Assembly: GCF_002252155.1 (NCBI RefSeq)
Contig: NZ_NEFD01000004.1
Span: forward strand, 124,001-188,000
Length of the DNA stretch: 64,000 bases
Direction of reading: 5' to 3'
Source: Wohlfahrtiimonas sp. G9077
GTDB taxonomy: Bacteria > Pseudomonadota > Gammaproteobacteria > Cardiobacteriales > Wohlfahrtiimonadaceae
In this document: in pieces, positions 17,494-26,563 of the stretch
How positions within the stretch are numbered: position 1 is the first letter of the stretch
How the letters are laid out: each line of letters begins with the position of its first letter
Translations under genes and position numbers: made by a program
The notes under the pieces: model-generated
Seen by the model: only the letters and a program-made list of their open reading frames with translations
Told to the model about the DNA's origin: nothing
Databases searched by the model: none

Positions 17494-18360
17494 ATGAATA
17501 AATCCTTAGTGTTAAGAGCCAATTCATTACCTGCAGTCAGTGATGATTTTAGCGCGTACACCTCTGCCATTGCAGATATCCCAACTTTAACGGCAGAAGA
17601 AGAGCGCGAGCTTGCAACCCGTTTGATTGAACACAATGACATCCAAGCGGCGCAGTTGCTTGTGATTGCCCATTTAAAATTTGTTGTACACATTGCCAAA
17701 GGCTTTGCCGGCTATGGTTTACCTTTAGTGGATTTGGTCCAAGAGGGCAATGTGGGCTTAATGAAAGCGGTCAAACGCTTTGACCCAAAATATAATGTCC
17801 GTTTGATCTCCTTTGCAGTTCATTGGATCAAGTCGGAAATCCATGATTTTGTGATTCGTAATTGGCGCATTGTGAAAGTGGCCACCACAAAAGCACAACG
17901 CAAACTCTTTTTTAATTTACGTTCTTCTAAAGAGCGTTTAGGCTGGCTCAATGAAAATGAGGCTGCAACCATTGCCGATGAGCTCAATGTGAGCGTTGAT
18001 GAAGTCAAGCGCATGGAATCTCGTCTGTTTTCCAATGATGTTTCCTTTGACTTATCAAACAGTGATGATGACAATGAGCATTATTCACCCTCTGAATGGT
18101 TGGCCGATGAAGAGATGGATCCATCGATGCAAGTGGAACAAGATGACACAGACAATCGTCGCCTAGAAGCTTTGACAAAAGCGATGGCAAGTTTAGATGA
18201 TCGCAGTCGTGACATTGTTCAGCGCCGTTGGATGGAAGTGGATGACAGTAAAAAACCGACGTTGCATGAATTGGCAGCAGAATATTCAGTCTCCGCAGAG
18301 CGCATTCGTCAAATCGAAGCGCAAGCGATGACAAAATTGAAGAAGTTTTTAGTGGAATAA
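17494..18360 (+). CDS. rpoH: RNA polymerase sigma factor RpoH (sigma-32)
   Basis: RpoH directs RNA polymerase to heat-shock promoters. The 288-residue protein has region 2 (LVDLVQEGNVGLMKAVKRFDP), the RpoH-specific box at about 135-150 (QRKLFFNLRSSKERLG), and a region 4 helix-turn-helix with YSVSAERIRQIEAQAM. The RpoH box separates it from other sigma-70 family members. TAGGGAGG precedes the ATG. dolP follows after 13 bases and gor after that, so envelope and redox functions may share its transcript. E. coli rpoH is usually next to ftsYEX; that is not the case here. Confidence 0.96.
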   Translation: MNKSLVLRANSLPAVSDDFSAYTSAIADIPTLTAEEERELATRLIEHNDIQAAQLLVIAHLKFVVHIAKGFAGYGLPLVDLVQEGNVGLMKAVKRFDPKYNVRLISFAVHWIKSEIHDFVIRNWRIVKVATTKAQRKLFFNLRSSKERLGWLNENEAATIADELNVSVDEVKRMESRLFSNDVSFDLSNSDDDNEHYSPSEWLADEEMDPSMQVEQDDTDNRRLEALTKAMASLDDRSRDIVQRRWMEVDDSKKPTLHELAAEYSVSAERIRQIEAQAMTKLKKFLVE

Positions 18361-18373
18361 TCGGATTGAGCGT

Positions 18374-18976
18374 ATGAGCTATCGAAAAATTTTAGCATTG
18401 GTTTTTGGGGCATTGATTTTGCCCCTTTCAGGTTGTGCTCCAGCTTTAGTATTTGGCACAGTTGGCACAACGGGCGTGATTATGGCGGATCGGCGCGCAA
18501 ACTCTGTGATCATTGAAGATCAAGAGATTGAATTTAAAATCGATGGCATCATTCGTGATTTGCCATACAGCTCTAAAAACCACATCAATAAGGTGAGTTA
18601 TAATCGCCATGTATTGTTAGCAGGTGAAGTGTACACCCGTGACATTGGCATTACCCTTGAAGAGCAAGTGAAAAAAATTCCAGGCGTTGTTGAAGTGTAC
18701 AATGAGCTTGTGATTGCGCCGCCTTCTTCCATGGCTGAGCGCGCAGAAGACACCTTCATCACTGCAAAAGTCAAAGGTGAAATTGCGCTTTTGACCATCT
18801 CGCCTGATTTTTATGCGGGCAATGTTAAAGTGGTGACAGAGCGTGGCTATGTTTATTTAATGGGCTTACTTAAACCGACAGAGATGCAACCTGTGATCGA
18901 TGCCGCTCGCAAAGTGTCCGGCGTGATTGAAGTGGTGCCATTATTCCAAACGTATTACCTAGAAAAGAAAGGATAA
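18374..18976 (+). CDS. dolP: BON-domain outer-membrane lipoprotein DolP (YraP)
   Basis: A 200-residue lipoprotein: the signal peptide ends LSGC with C21. Two BON domains follow (about residues 48-115 and 125-197), the first with NRHVLLAGEV and the second with KVVTERGYVYLMGLL, near-identical in layout to E. coli DolP, which protects outer-membrane integrity and assists the BAM complex. It sits between rpoH and gor, 13 and 9 bases away, so co-transcription is likely. In E. coli its relative is a sigma-E gene near diaA; the link to rpoH here is different. Confidence 0.87.
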   Translation: MSYRKILALVFGALILPLSGCAPALVFGTVGTTGVIMADRRANSVIIEDQEIEFKIDGIIRDLPYSSKNHINKVSYNRHVLLAGEVYTRDIGITLEEQVKKIPGVVEVYNELVIAPPSSMAERAEDTFITAKVKGEIALLTISPDFYAGNVKVVTERGYVYLMGLLKPTEMQPVIDAARKVSGVIEVVPLFQTYYLEKKG

Positions 18977-18985
18977 GGATAGAGA

Positions 18986-20323
18986 ATGAAATATGATGTG
19001 ATTGCCCTTGGTGCCGGTTCCGGCGGCATCTCCGTTGTGGAACGCGCAGCAAGCTATGGCGCAAAATGTTTAGTGATTGAAAAAGGCACTGTGGGCGGTA
19101 CATGTGTGAATGTGGGTTGTGTGCCTAAAAAGATCATGTGGAATGCATCTCACGTGGCCGACACCATTCACAATGCCACAGGTTATGGTTTTGATGTGGC
19201 TTACAAAGGCTTTTCATGGGCAACCTTGAAAGAAAAGCGTGATGGTTACATCAACGGCATCACTCAGTGGTACGGCGGTTACATTGAGTCTTTGGGCATT
19301 GATTATGTGGAAGGCGCCGCTAAATTTGTGGATGATCACACCATTGAGGTCGATGGCAAGCAATACACAGCCGATCACATTGTGATTTCAACAGGCGGTC
19401 GTCCACGTGTGCCATCGGATGTGAAAGGCGCTGAGCTTGGCATCACATCGGATGATTTCTTTGCCTTAGAAACACAACCAAAACGCATTGCAGTGATTGG
19501 CGCCGGTTATATTGCCGTTGAAATTGCGCAGTTGATGCATGGTTTAGGCTCTGAATCTCATTTATTCTGTCGTCATGACAATGTGCTTCGCAGCTTTGAT
19601 GACTTTGTGACCGATGAATTGAAGTTAGAACTAGAAAAAACCGTTCATTTACACACAAATTCAGCAATTGAAGCATTAGAGCAGAGAGACAATGGCATTG
19701 CTGTGATCTCAAACCATGGCGCGATTGAAGTAGATACCGTCATTTGGGCGATTGGCCGTGATTTAAATACCGATAATATTGGTTTGGAAAATACCTCTGT
19801 CACCGTTGAAGCCGGTGGCGTGATTCCCACAGATCAATTCCAAGAAACAAATGTCAAAGGCGTATTTGCTTTAGGCGACATCACTGGTAAATTCCCATTA
19901 ACGCCAGTGGCCATTGCTGCAGCGCGCCGTTTAGCGGATCGTTTATATGGTGGCAAAGAGGGTAGATACTTACCGTATGAGAACATTGCGAGCATTGTGT
20001 TTTCTCATCCACCGATTGGCACTGTGGGCATGACGGAAAAAGAGGCCAAAGCCCAATATGGTGAAGATGCCATTAAGTGCTACACCACATCTTTCACATC
20101 GATGTATTCAAGCTTTACGCCAAATCCTGTCAAAACAGCCATGAAACTCATTGTGGCAGGCGAGAATGAAAAAGTTGTGGGCGTGCATTTGTTTGGTCCA
20201 CAAGTGGATGAAATGCTCCAAGGCTTTGCAGTTGCGGTGCGTATGGGTGCTACGAAACAAGATTTTGATGATACAGTGGCCCTTCACCCAACTTCCGCAG
20301 AAGAATTGGTCACAATGCGCTAA
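18986..20323 (+). CDS. gor: Glutathione-disulfide reductase Gor
   Basis: Gor reduces oxidised glutathione with NADPH in the cytoplasm. The 445-residue flavoprotein has the FAD site GAGSGGIS, the redox disulfide C40/C45 in [13 protein letters not shown], a second Rossmann site [11 protein letters not shown], and the C-terminal dimer-interface motif HPTSAEE with H434 and E439. [10 protein letters not shown] and [21 protein letters not shown] are typical of bacterial Gor rather than lipoamide dehydrogenase. It is the last gene of the rpoH-dolP-gor run and is followed by a hairpin that overlaps the pitA ribosome site. Confidence 0.95.
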   Translation: MKYDVIALGAGSGGISVVERAASYGAKCLVIEKGTVGGTCVNVGCVPKKIMWNASHVADTIHNATGYGFDVAYKGFSWATLKEKRDGYINGITQWYGGYIESLGIDYVEGAAKFVDDHTIEVDGKQYTADHIVISTGGRPRVPSDVKGAELGITSDDFFALETQPKRIAVIGAGYIAVEIAQLMHGLGSESHLFCRHDNVLRSFDDFVTDELKLELEKTVHLHTNSAIEALEQRDNGIAVISNHGAIEVDTVIWAIGRDLNTDNIGLENTSVTVEAGGVIPTDQFQETNVKGVFALGDITGKFPLTPVAIAAARRLADRLYGGKEGRYLPYENIASIVFSHPPIGTVGMTEKEAKAQYGEDAIKCYTTSFTSMYSSFTPNPVKTAMKLIVAGENEKVVGVHLFGPQVDEMLQGFAVAVRMGATKQDFDDTVALHPTSAEELVTMR

Positions 20324-20349
20324 ACTTAAAATTCATTTTGTATTACAAT

Positions 20350-20379
20350 AGCTCTTTTCGTAGTTAAAAGAGCTTTTTT
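20350..20379 (+). terminator. Terminator-like hairpin between gor and pitA
   Basis: AGCTCTTTT (20350-20358) pairs with AAAAGAGCT (20366-20374) around seven bases, followed by a run of T ending one base before the pitA ATG. The second arm contains AAGAG, the only ribosome site available to pitA, so the structure may terminate gor, sequester pitA translation, or both. Confidence 0.75.
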
Positions 20380-21846
20380 ATGTTCGCAGAATTCTTCTCA
20401 GGGATTGATTGGCAGTTAATCGCGATATTGATTGGGTCCGTTGGGCTGGTGTTAGCTTTTGAGTTTGTCAATGGATTCCATGATACCGCCAATGCCGTGG
20501 CTACAGTGATTTTCACCAAATCCATGAAGCCAGGGATGGCGGTTTTTTTATCGGGCATATTTAACTTTTTAGGGGTGGCCTTTGGTGGCTTAGCCGTGGC
20601 ATATGCCATTGTGAATCTCTTGCCGATGGAATTATTGGCAACGGCAAACTCCACAAAAGGTTTGGTGATGATCTTTTCACTCTTGATTGCGGCGCTCATT
20701 TGGAACTTAGGCACATGGTTCTTTGGCATTCCGGCATCGAGCTCGCACGCCTTGATTGGCTCCATTTTAGGTGTGGGTTTGGCCAATGCTTTGATTGAGC
20801 ATGGCTCTTTAGTGGAAGGCGTGAACTGGCACAAAGCTTGGGATGTCTTTTTCTCACTATTATTCTCACCCATCATCGGAGCGGGGATTGCCGGCTTATT
20901 CATGATTCTATTGTTAAAATGGAAGCCAAAAAGCAACATTCACAAAACCCCGCACATTCGCCATAACATTGAGAAGAAAAAACGTCCGCCATTTTGGCCG
21001 CGCTTTTGCTTGGTGTGTTCGGCAATGGGCATGAGCTTTGCCCATGGTCAAAACGATGGTCAAAAAGGCATTGGCCTTGTGATGCTTGTGCTCTTTAGCA
21101 TCGTGCCAGCGCAATTTGTGGTGAACATGAATTCAAACGTTTATGACATTCAGCAAACAAAAGTGGCTGCGCAATTGATTGTGACATCATATGACAAAAA
21201 CAAAGATGTGATGGAGCAGATCTTCCCAAAACCCACGCACGAGATGAAAACATTGTTCAGCTGTGAGCCTTCAGAAATGGTCAAACATGCTGATAAATTG
21301 GTGGGATTATTAAATGGCATCACAAGTTACAGTCAATTAGATACAGATCAACGTTGGGCTGTGCGCAATGAGGTGTTGTGCCTTGGCAACATCTCTAAAA
21401 AATTAGAGCATGCCGATGAGTTATCAAGTGCGGATCGTCAAACGTACAAGAGCATTTCCAAAGATTTAACAAAAACAACACAATACGCACCCATTTGGGT
21501 GATTTTGGCGGTGGCTGTGGCACTGGGTTGTGGCACCATGATTGGCTGGCGCCGTGTTGTGAATACTGTAGGCGGTAAAATCGGTAAAAAAGAGATGACG
21601 TATGCTCAAGGCATGAGTGCTCAAATTACCGCAGGTGTGTCGATTGCATCTGCCAGTTATTTTGGTTTACCTGTTTCTACGACACATATTCTATCAAGTG
21701 CCGTTGCAGGGACAATGGTGGCCAATAAGTCTGGCCTACAGGCCTCCACAGTTCGAAGCATTTTGATGGCTTGGGTATTAACATTGCCTGTGTCCATCAT
21801 TTTAGCCTTTGGACTGTATTACATTGGTAACCATTTATTTATCTAG
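20380..21846 (+). CDS. pitA: Low-affinity inorganic phosphate transporter PitA
   Basis: PitA imports metal-phosphate complexes by proton symport at the inner membrane. The 488-residue protein has the repeated signature NGFHDTANAVATVIFTKSM near the N-terminus and YGLPVSTTHILSS-type sequence near the C-terminus, with HGQNDGQKGIGLVML between them and a large cytoplasmic loop rich in charged residues (about 250-370). It aligns with E. coli PitA over its length, which supports ATG 20380 as the start even though it follows a terminator-like T-run at once. tsaC follows after three bases. Confidence 0.95.
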   Translation: MFAEFFSGIDWQLIAILIGSVGLVLAFEFVNGFHDTANAVATVIFTKSMKPGMAVFLSGIFNFLGVAFGGLAVAYAIVNLLPMELLATANSTKGLVMIFSLLIAALIWNLGTWFFGIPASSSHALIGSILGVGLANALIEHGSLVEGVNWHKAWDVFFSLLFSPIIGAGIAGLFMILLLKWKPKSNIHKTPHIRHNIEKKKRPPFWPRFCLVCSAMGMSFAHGQNDGQKGIGLVMLVLFSIVPAQFVVNMNSNVYDIQQTKVAAQLIVTSYDKNKDVMEQIFPKPTHEMKTLFSCEPSEMVKHADKLVGLLNGITSYSQLDTDQRWAVRNEVLCLGNISKKLEHADELSSADRQTYKSISKDLTKTTQYAPIWVILAVAVALGCGTMIGWRRVVNTVGGKIGKKEMTYAQGMSAQITAGVSIASASYFGLPVSTTHILSSAVAGTMVANKSGLQASTVRSILMAWVLTLPVSIILAFGLYYIGNHLFI

Positions 21847-21849
21847 ATT

Positions 21850-22410
21850 ATGAACAAATTATTGACAGTTGAAGAAGGGGCTGCGGCATTGATCGCTCAA
21901 GAGATCATTGTCTACCCCACAGAGGGCGTTTATGGCATCGGCGGCGATGCGCGCAATGTTGAATTGGCCAAGAAAATCTGTGCCATCAAAGGGCGCCCCT
22001 TAAGCAAAGGGCTCATTGTATTAGTGGATGATTTATCTCGCTTAGGCGATTGGATCATTCCGTTAACAGATGAACAAAAAGCACGCATGAAAACATTAGA
22101 TTATGGCTTTCATCACACATGGCTTGTGCCGAAAACTGCAAATTGCCCCGTTGAATTGTCGGGTGATTCTGATGATTTGGCTGTGCGCTTAACCACACAT
22201 GACACAGCGCGTGCTTTATGTGAAAAATTGGGGGCACCGCTCATTTCCACAAGTGCCAATGCTCAAGGTGAGCCATCCATTTTAACCGAAGATGATGCGT
22301 TGGCCTTTGATCATCCCTTCATTTTTGGTGTGGTGGATGGAAAATTGGGCGGTTTGCCACAAGCCACCAAGATCCAGCATGTGGTGACAGGCGAGGTTTA
22401 CCGCGTCTAA
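21850..22410 (+). CDS. tsaC: Threonylcarbamoyl-AMP synthase TsaC
   Basis: TsaC (YrdC/Sua5 core) makes threonylcarbamoyl-adenylate from threonine, bicarbonate and ATP for the t6A modification of ANN-decoding tRNAs. The 186-residue protein has VYPTEGVYGIGGDA, KGRPLSKGLIVLV and the phosphate-binding LISTSANAQGEP. It lacks the Sua5 extension. Only three bases part it from pitA, and its ribosome site is weak, so it probably depends on pitA read-through. An AT-rich hairpin without a T-run (22410-22431) follows the stop. Confidence 0.93.
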   Translation: MNKLLTVEEGAAALIAQEIIVYPTEGVYGIGGDARNVELAKKICAIKGRPLSKGLIVLVDDLSRLGDWIIPLTDEQKARMKTLDYGFHHTWLVPKTANCPVELSGDSDDLAVRLTTHDTARALCEKLGAPLISTSANAQGEPSILTEDDALAFDHPFIFGVVDGKLGGLPQATKIQHVVTGEVYRV

Positions 22411-22518
22411 ATTTTGATTCCCATCAAAATTGTGCAGAAAATAAAACCTTTTAGGTTTATGATTCAATGGAGTGCGGCATAATAGCTCGAATTGATGGAA
22501 AACCATAAAGGAAGCACA

Positions 22519-23034
22519 ATGACAAATTTAGATTATAAAACTCCCCCGAATATGGAACTCTCTGATTTGCCAGAAGGCGTCACGGCGTATGAAGAGAAAA
22601 CTTTGACCTATTACGATGGGTCGACGCGTCGCATTTATGTGGTGGATGAAGAGGTTCCATATCCTGATGGTCGCTTGATTGTTTCGCGCACCAATACCGA
22701 TGGTATCATTACGCATGCGAACCAAGCATTTGTGGACATGTCTGCATGGACAGAAGAAGAGCTCATTGGCTCGCCACATTCGATTTTGCGTCATCCGGAT
22801 GTACCGCCTGAAATCTTTAAAGATTTGTGGGATACCGTGCAATCAGGTCAGCCTTGGCGTGGATTTGTGAAGAATTTGCGTAAAGATGGTCGTTATTATT
22901 GGGTGTATGCAACCGCTAGCCCAAACTATGATGATGGTCACATTATTGCGTACACATCTGTGCGCCGTAAGCCTTCGCAAGAAGGGGTGAACCAAACTTT
23001 GGAAACCATTGCTAAATTGTGGGCAGCAGAGTAA
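22519..23034 (+). CDS. Single PAS-domain protein, Aer-like
   Basis: A 171-residue soluble protein with one PAS domain at about residues 55-150. The domain is of the Aer type: TNTDGIITHANQAFVDMS, GSPHSILRHPDVPPEIFKDLW, WRGFVKNLRKDGRYYWV. In Aer this domain binds FAD and senses redox state or oxygen. Here no HAMP, methyl-accepting, kinase or GGDEF part follows, so its partner is unknown. An upstream in-frame ATG at 22492 exists, but AAAGGAAG stands before ATG 22519. It is a single gene between tsaC and a bidirectional terminator. Confidence 0.85.
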   Translation: MTNLDYKTPPNMELSDLPEGVTAYEEKTLTYYDGSTRRIYVVDEEVPYPDGRLIVSRTNTDGIITHANQAFVDMSAWTEEELIGSPHSILRHPDVPPEIFKDLWDTVQSGQPWRGFVKNLRKDGRYYWVYATASPNYDDGHIIAYTSVRRKPSQEGVNQTLETIAKLWAAE

Positions 23035-23060
23035 TCAACAGCCCATTAAACAAGAGTCAT

Positions 23061-23091
23061 AAAAAAAGCCCAATTCACATTGGGCTTTTTT
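23061..23091. terminator. Bidirectional terminator between the PAS gene and the TonB receptor
   Basis: GCCCAAT (23068-23074) pairs with ATTGGGC (23079-23085) around TCAC, flanked by seven A and six T. Confidence 0.93.
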
Positions 23092-23105
23092 GTGGCTAAG
23101 AATGT

Positions 23106-25133
23106 TTAGAAGTTGATGCTCACACCCAACCAATAACGGCGGCCATCTAGGTTTTTACCATAAGTGTCTTGGTTCACACGTTGATTGGTGATGTTATAGA
23201 CACCGGCAAAGACGCTGGCATCTTTCGTCACTTGGTAAGATCCGCCAAGATCCCATGTGGTGTAATCAGGATAAACGTAGTCGATCCCTTTTTTGCTGCG
23301 GCCACTGGTTTCGATCTCTTTACCACGGTAATTGACTTGTGTCCAAAGGTTGGCTTTTTCCGTCATTTGCCAATCAGCATGGAGATTAAAGATATGCTTA
23401 GGAATGCGATTTAACGGTTTGCCTTTATGGATGCCACTGGTTTGTTCAGTTTTATTGTAAGTGTAGCTGGTGGATAATTTAACAGTATCCATCGGATACC
23501 ACTGTGCAGAAAGCTCTGCACCATAGAGTTTTGCGGTGTCTACGTTTTGGTTGGTGTTGATGAATCTAAAGCCATAATCACACGCATCACCAATTTTACA
23601 TACGGTGATTTCTTGGATTTTGTCTTTAAATTTAGTGTAGAACACTGTGGCATCTAAGCTTAATTGATCATTTGGTGAGAAGTTTAAGCTCACTTCATAG
23701 TTTAAAGATTTCTCAGGTTTAAGATCAGGATTGCCCAAAATCACGCCATTGCCGCCAGGGCCGCCGGTGCCATGACCCCAATCGGCCACCGCTTGACGAA
23801 TGTTTGGCGTGCGATAACCAGAAGAGATGCCGCCTTTTAATGTCCAAGCATCATCAATGTTCCATACTGCATATAAACGTGGTGTCACTTCGCCGCCATA
23901 GTTTTCATCATGCTCATAACGCACGCCTGCGGTTAGGGCAAAGTTATCTAAAATCCACCATTCATCTTCCACAAAAATGGCATAGCTTTTGCGGGAGATG
24001 TTATTGACGGATTTTTTCAATTGGTTGTTACTATCTGTGAGTTTTTCATCGCGATATTGCGCGCCAACCGTCACAGTATGTGTGGCGATCGGAATGATCA
24101 CATTGCCGGTGACTTCCGTATTTTTTACGATCATTTTACGCGTGGTGTTGTTATTTTTCTCATGGGCAATCAACAAATCACTGGTGATGCCATTGTCAAA
24201 CTCACCTAAATAACGTACGGAAAAGTTATCACGGGTATATTTTTCTGTTTTATCTTCGTTTTTGATCCATTGACCGGTTTTTTTATTCTCATAACCTTCC
24301 GCTAAGGTTTTGCCCACATGATAAATGCGCTTTTGTGTGCTTGTGGCTGCTTCAAGCTCAAAGGTTTGACCTTTAACAGGTACGATTGTGAGTTTACCGC
24401 CAATGTTGGTCAAATCACGTCCGGGGGTCTCTTCAAGGTGTTTGTCCTCTTTACGATGGCTGTATTTGCCATACACTTGCAAACCTAACGTCTCTTTAAT
24501 GAGCGGGCCATTTAAATAAAATTCTGTGTTGCCATAATTGCCTTGGTCAGAGTTGTGTTGCACCGTGTAATCGGCGCGCACATTGCCCATCCACTGATCG
24601 GTGATTTTCTTGGTGATGACATTCACAACGCCGCCCATGGCATCTGAACCATAACGAGAAGACATTGGGCCGCGCACCACTTCAACGCGCTCGATGGCGG
24701 CTAAGGGTGGAATCCAACCTTGCTCAATGCCAGAGCCATCGCTGTTTGGGCGAGATCCGCGGGAATTTTGACGTTTACCATCCACCATCATCAATGTGTA
24801 TTGTGGTGCCATGCCGCGAATGCTGATGTCTTGGCTCGCGCCGCCACCTGTGATGACAACGCCCGGTACATCTTTAATGGCATCAGTCACATCACGAAAG
24901 GGTGCATTGTCTAAGGCTTCTTTAGACACCAAAGAGATGGAGGCTGGTGCACTTTTCACTTCTTGGCTAAAACCACCGGCAGTAACCACCACTTTTGAGA
25001 GGTCAATGATAGAAGTCTCATCAGAGTAATTGTTTAAATCATCTAAAGTTTCGTTCACTTGTGCAGCAGCAGGGGAGAGAACAGCAATGACAGCGCATGC
25101 CATTAAGCTTTTGCGCGGGTTAAATGTGGGCAT
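23106..25133 (-). CDS. TonB-dependent outer-membrane receptor, CirA-like (catecholate siderophore)
   Basis: A 675-residue outer-membrane receptor. A signal peptide covers about residues 1-24 (ending PAAA). A TonB box-like KVVVTA lies near residue 48, then the plug domain with DISIRGM, TLMMVDGKRQNSR and EVVRGPMSSRYGSDAMGGV, the last being nearly the same as in E. coli CirA. The rest is beta-barrel, ending in a strand with terminal phenylalanine (LGVSINF). CirA imports iron with catechol siderophores; that ligand is inferred. A Fur box overlaps its likely promoter. No tonB, exbBD or siderophore genes adjoin it. Confidence 0.88.
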   Translation of the reverse strand: MPTFNPRKSLMACAVIAVLSPAAAQVNETLDDLNNYSDETSIIDLSKVVVTAGGFSQEVKSAPASISLVSKEALDNAPFRDVTDAIKDVPGVVITGGGASQDISIRGMAPQYTLMMVDGKRQNSRGSRPNSDGSGIEQGWIPPLAAIERVEVVRGPMSSRYGSDAMGGVVNVITKKITDQWMGNVRADYTVQHNSDQGNYGNTEFYLNGPLIKETLGLQVYGKYSHRKEDKHLEETPGRDLTNIGGKLTIVPVKGQTFELEAATSTQKRIYHVGKTLAEGYENKKTGQWIKNEDKTEKYTRDNFSVRYLGEFDNGITSDLLIAHEKNNNTTRKMIVKNTEVTGNVIIPIATHTVTVGAQYRDEKLTDSNNQLKKSVNNISRKSYAIFVEDEWWILDNFALTAGVRYEHDENYGGEVTPRLYAVWNIDDAWTLKGGISSGYRTPNIRQAVADWGHGTGGPGGNGVILGNPDLKPEKSLNYEVSLNFSPNDQLSLDATVFYTKFKDKIQEITVCKIGDACDYGFRFINTNQNVDTAKLYGAELSAQWYPMDTVKLSTSYTYNKTEQTSGIHKGKPLNRIPKHIFNLHADWQMTEKANLWTQVNYRGKEIETSGRSKKGIDYVYPDYTTWDLGGSYQVTKDASVFAGVYNITNQRVNQDTYGKNLDGRRYWLGVSINF

Positions 25134-25160
25134 AATGATCCTTTGATTGATAACATTGTT

Positions 25161-25188
25161 TTCATATTTGAATGATAATTATTATCAA
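25161..25188 (-). promoter_or_regulatory. Promoter of the TonB receptor gene
   Basis: Read on the minus strand, TTGATA (25183-25188) and TATGAA (25161-25166) are 16 bases apart. The -35 lies within the Fur box, so bound Fur would block polymerase. Confidence 0.5.
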
Positions 25189-25189
25189 A
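25171..25189. promoter_or_regulatory. Fur box
   Basis: The palindrome TGATAAT-T-ATTATCA (25173-25187) matches the Fur consensus of inverted GATAAT hexamers. It is 40 bases upstream of the TonB receptor start. Another partial match, ATAATCATTA at 25233-25242, could serve the divergent side or extend Fur binding. Confidence 0.85.
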
Positions 25190-25298
25190 TAGAAGTAATA
25201 GTCAAATGAATAAAGGTTTACTTTTGTAAACAATAATCATTAGCTTTTGGTAATTATTATTTAAATGTCTGAATTACAAGTAATCTACAAAGATAAGA

Positions 25299-25317
25299 TT
25301 CAAATAATAAATTTGAA
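25299..25317. repeat. Inverted repeat upstream of the alcohol dehydrogenase gene
   Basis: TTCAAAT, five bases, ATTTGAA. It overlaps a TTGAAA that could serve as a -35 (25313-25318), so it may be an operator for an unknown regulator of the dehydrogenase. The region is AT-rich and chance is not excluded. Confidence 0.4.
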
Positions 25318-25421
25318 ACTGACTGAAAATTGTGCTAATTCTAGTGGTCATGCAATCGATTCATCCTGAAGAACCACAAGACTCATGTCAGTCAATTAAT
25401 CTAAAAATAGGAGGATTAGTC

Positions 25422-26504
25422 ATGACAAACACAATGAAAGCGATGGTGTATTACGGTAAAGATGATGTGCGATTTGAAGAACGCCCAAAACCTGAGATTA
25501 TCGAGCCCACCGATGCCATCATTCGGTTAATCACAACCACCATCTGCGGCACAGATTTGGGCATTATTAAAGGTAAAAATCCAGAAATTGCATCCACGGC
25601 TAAAGAGAAAACTGGCGCATTCAATGGCCGCATTTTAGGTCACGAAGGCGTTGGCATTGTGGAAGCAGTGGGCAGTGCGGTGAAAAATTTTAAAGTGGGT
25701 GATGAGGTGATCATCTCATGTGTTTCCCGCTGTGGCACCTGTGAAAATTGCCAAAAACAGCTCTATGCTCACTGTTTAAATGGTGGCGGTTGGATCATGG
25801 GTTATATGATCGATGGCACGCAAGCTGAATATGTGCGCACGCCGTTTGCGGACACATCCTTATATCATCTGCCAGAAGCCTTAGATGAAAATGTGGCGGT
25901 GCTTTTGTCCGATGCATTGCCAACATCCCATGAAATTGGCGTGCAATATGGTGATGTTAAACCCGGTGACACAGTCGCAATTGTTGGCGCAGGTCCCATT
26001 GGCATGGCGGCATTGTTAACCGCGCAACTCTATTCCCCAAGTGAAATCATTGTGGTGGATATGGATGAAAACCGTTTAGACATGGCGCTCGATATGGGTG
26101 CAACGATGGTGATCAATTCAGGAAAAGAAGAGCCCATTGCGCGCATTTTAAAAGAGACTGGCGGACGCGGCGTTGATTGTGCGATTGAAGCGGTTGGCAT
26201 TCCTGAAACGTGGGATGTGTGCCAACATGTGGTGAAAGAGGGCGGCAACATTGCCAACGTTGGCGTCCATGGTCAATCAGTGAGTTTCGCCCTTGAAAAA
26301 TTGTGGATCAAAAACCTAACCATCACCACAGGATTGGTCAATGCAAACACAACGGACATGCTGTTAAAAACATGTTGTTCAGGTAAATTGCCGTTGGATA
26401 AAATGATCACCCACCAATTTAAATTCGATGATTTAGAGCTTGCGTATCAAGTCTTTAAAAACGCAGCCGATGAAAAAGCGATGAAAGTGATCATCAATTA
26501 TTAA
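25422..26504 (+). CDS. Zinc-dependent alcohol dehydrogenase
   Basis: A 360-residue medium-chain dehydrogenase (COG1063). The catalytic zinc site is C42, H74 and E75 (ICGTDLG, GHEGVGIV), and the structural zinc cysteines are C104, C107, C110 and C118 (CGTCENC plus C). A Rossmann motif GAGPIGMAAL follows, with VVDMDENR suggesting NAD. It resembles secondary-alcohol or butanediol-type dehydrogenases, but the substrate cannot be read from the sequence. The frame opens at 25332; ATG 25422 is chosen because AGGAGG precedes it. It is a single gene ending before a bidirectional terminator. Confidence 0.88.
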   Translation: MTNTMKAMVYYGKDDVRFEERPKPEIIEPTDAIIRLITTTICGTDLGIIKGKNPEIASTAKEKTGAFNGRILGHEGVGIVEAVGSAVKNFKVGDEVIISCVSRCGTCENCQKQLYAHCLNGGGWIMGYMIDGTQAEYVRTPFADTSLYHLPEALDENVAVLLSDALPTSHEIGVQYGDVKPGDTVAIVGAGPIGMAALLTAQLYSPSEIIVVDMDENRLDMALDMGATMVINSGKEEPIARILKETGGRGVDCAIEAVGIPETWDVCQHVVKEGGNIANVGVHGQSVSFALEKLWIKNLTITTGLVNANTTDMLLKTCCSGKLPLDKMITHQFKFDDLELAYQVFKNAADEKAMKVIINY

Positions 26505-26516
26505 TTGACAGTCATG

Positions 26517-26543
26517 AAAAAAGCGGGCATTGCCCGCTTTTTT
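26517..26543. terminator. Bidirectional terminator between the dehydrogenase and alaS
   Basis: GCGGGC (26523-26528) pairs with GCCCGC (26532-26537) around ATT, flanked by six A and six T. Confidence 0.92.
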
Positions 26544-26563
26544 ACTATTCATTGCACGATGGA

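Noticed and set aside
22410-22431. Hairpin after tsaC (AATTTTGAT / ATCAAAATT)
   Set aside because: The stem is almost all A/T, and no T-run follows, so it is not counted as a terminator.
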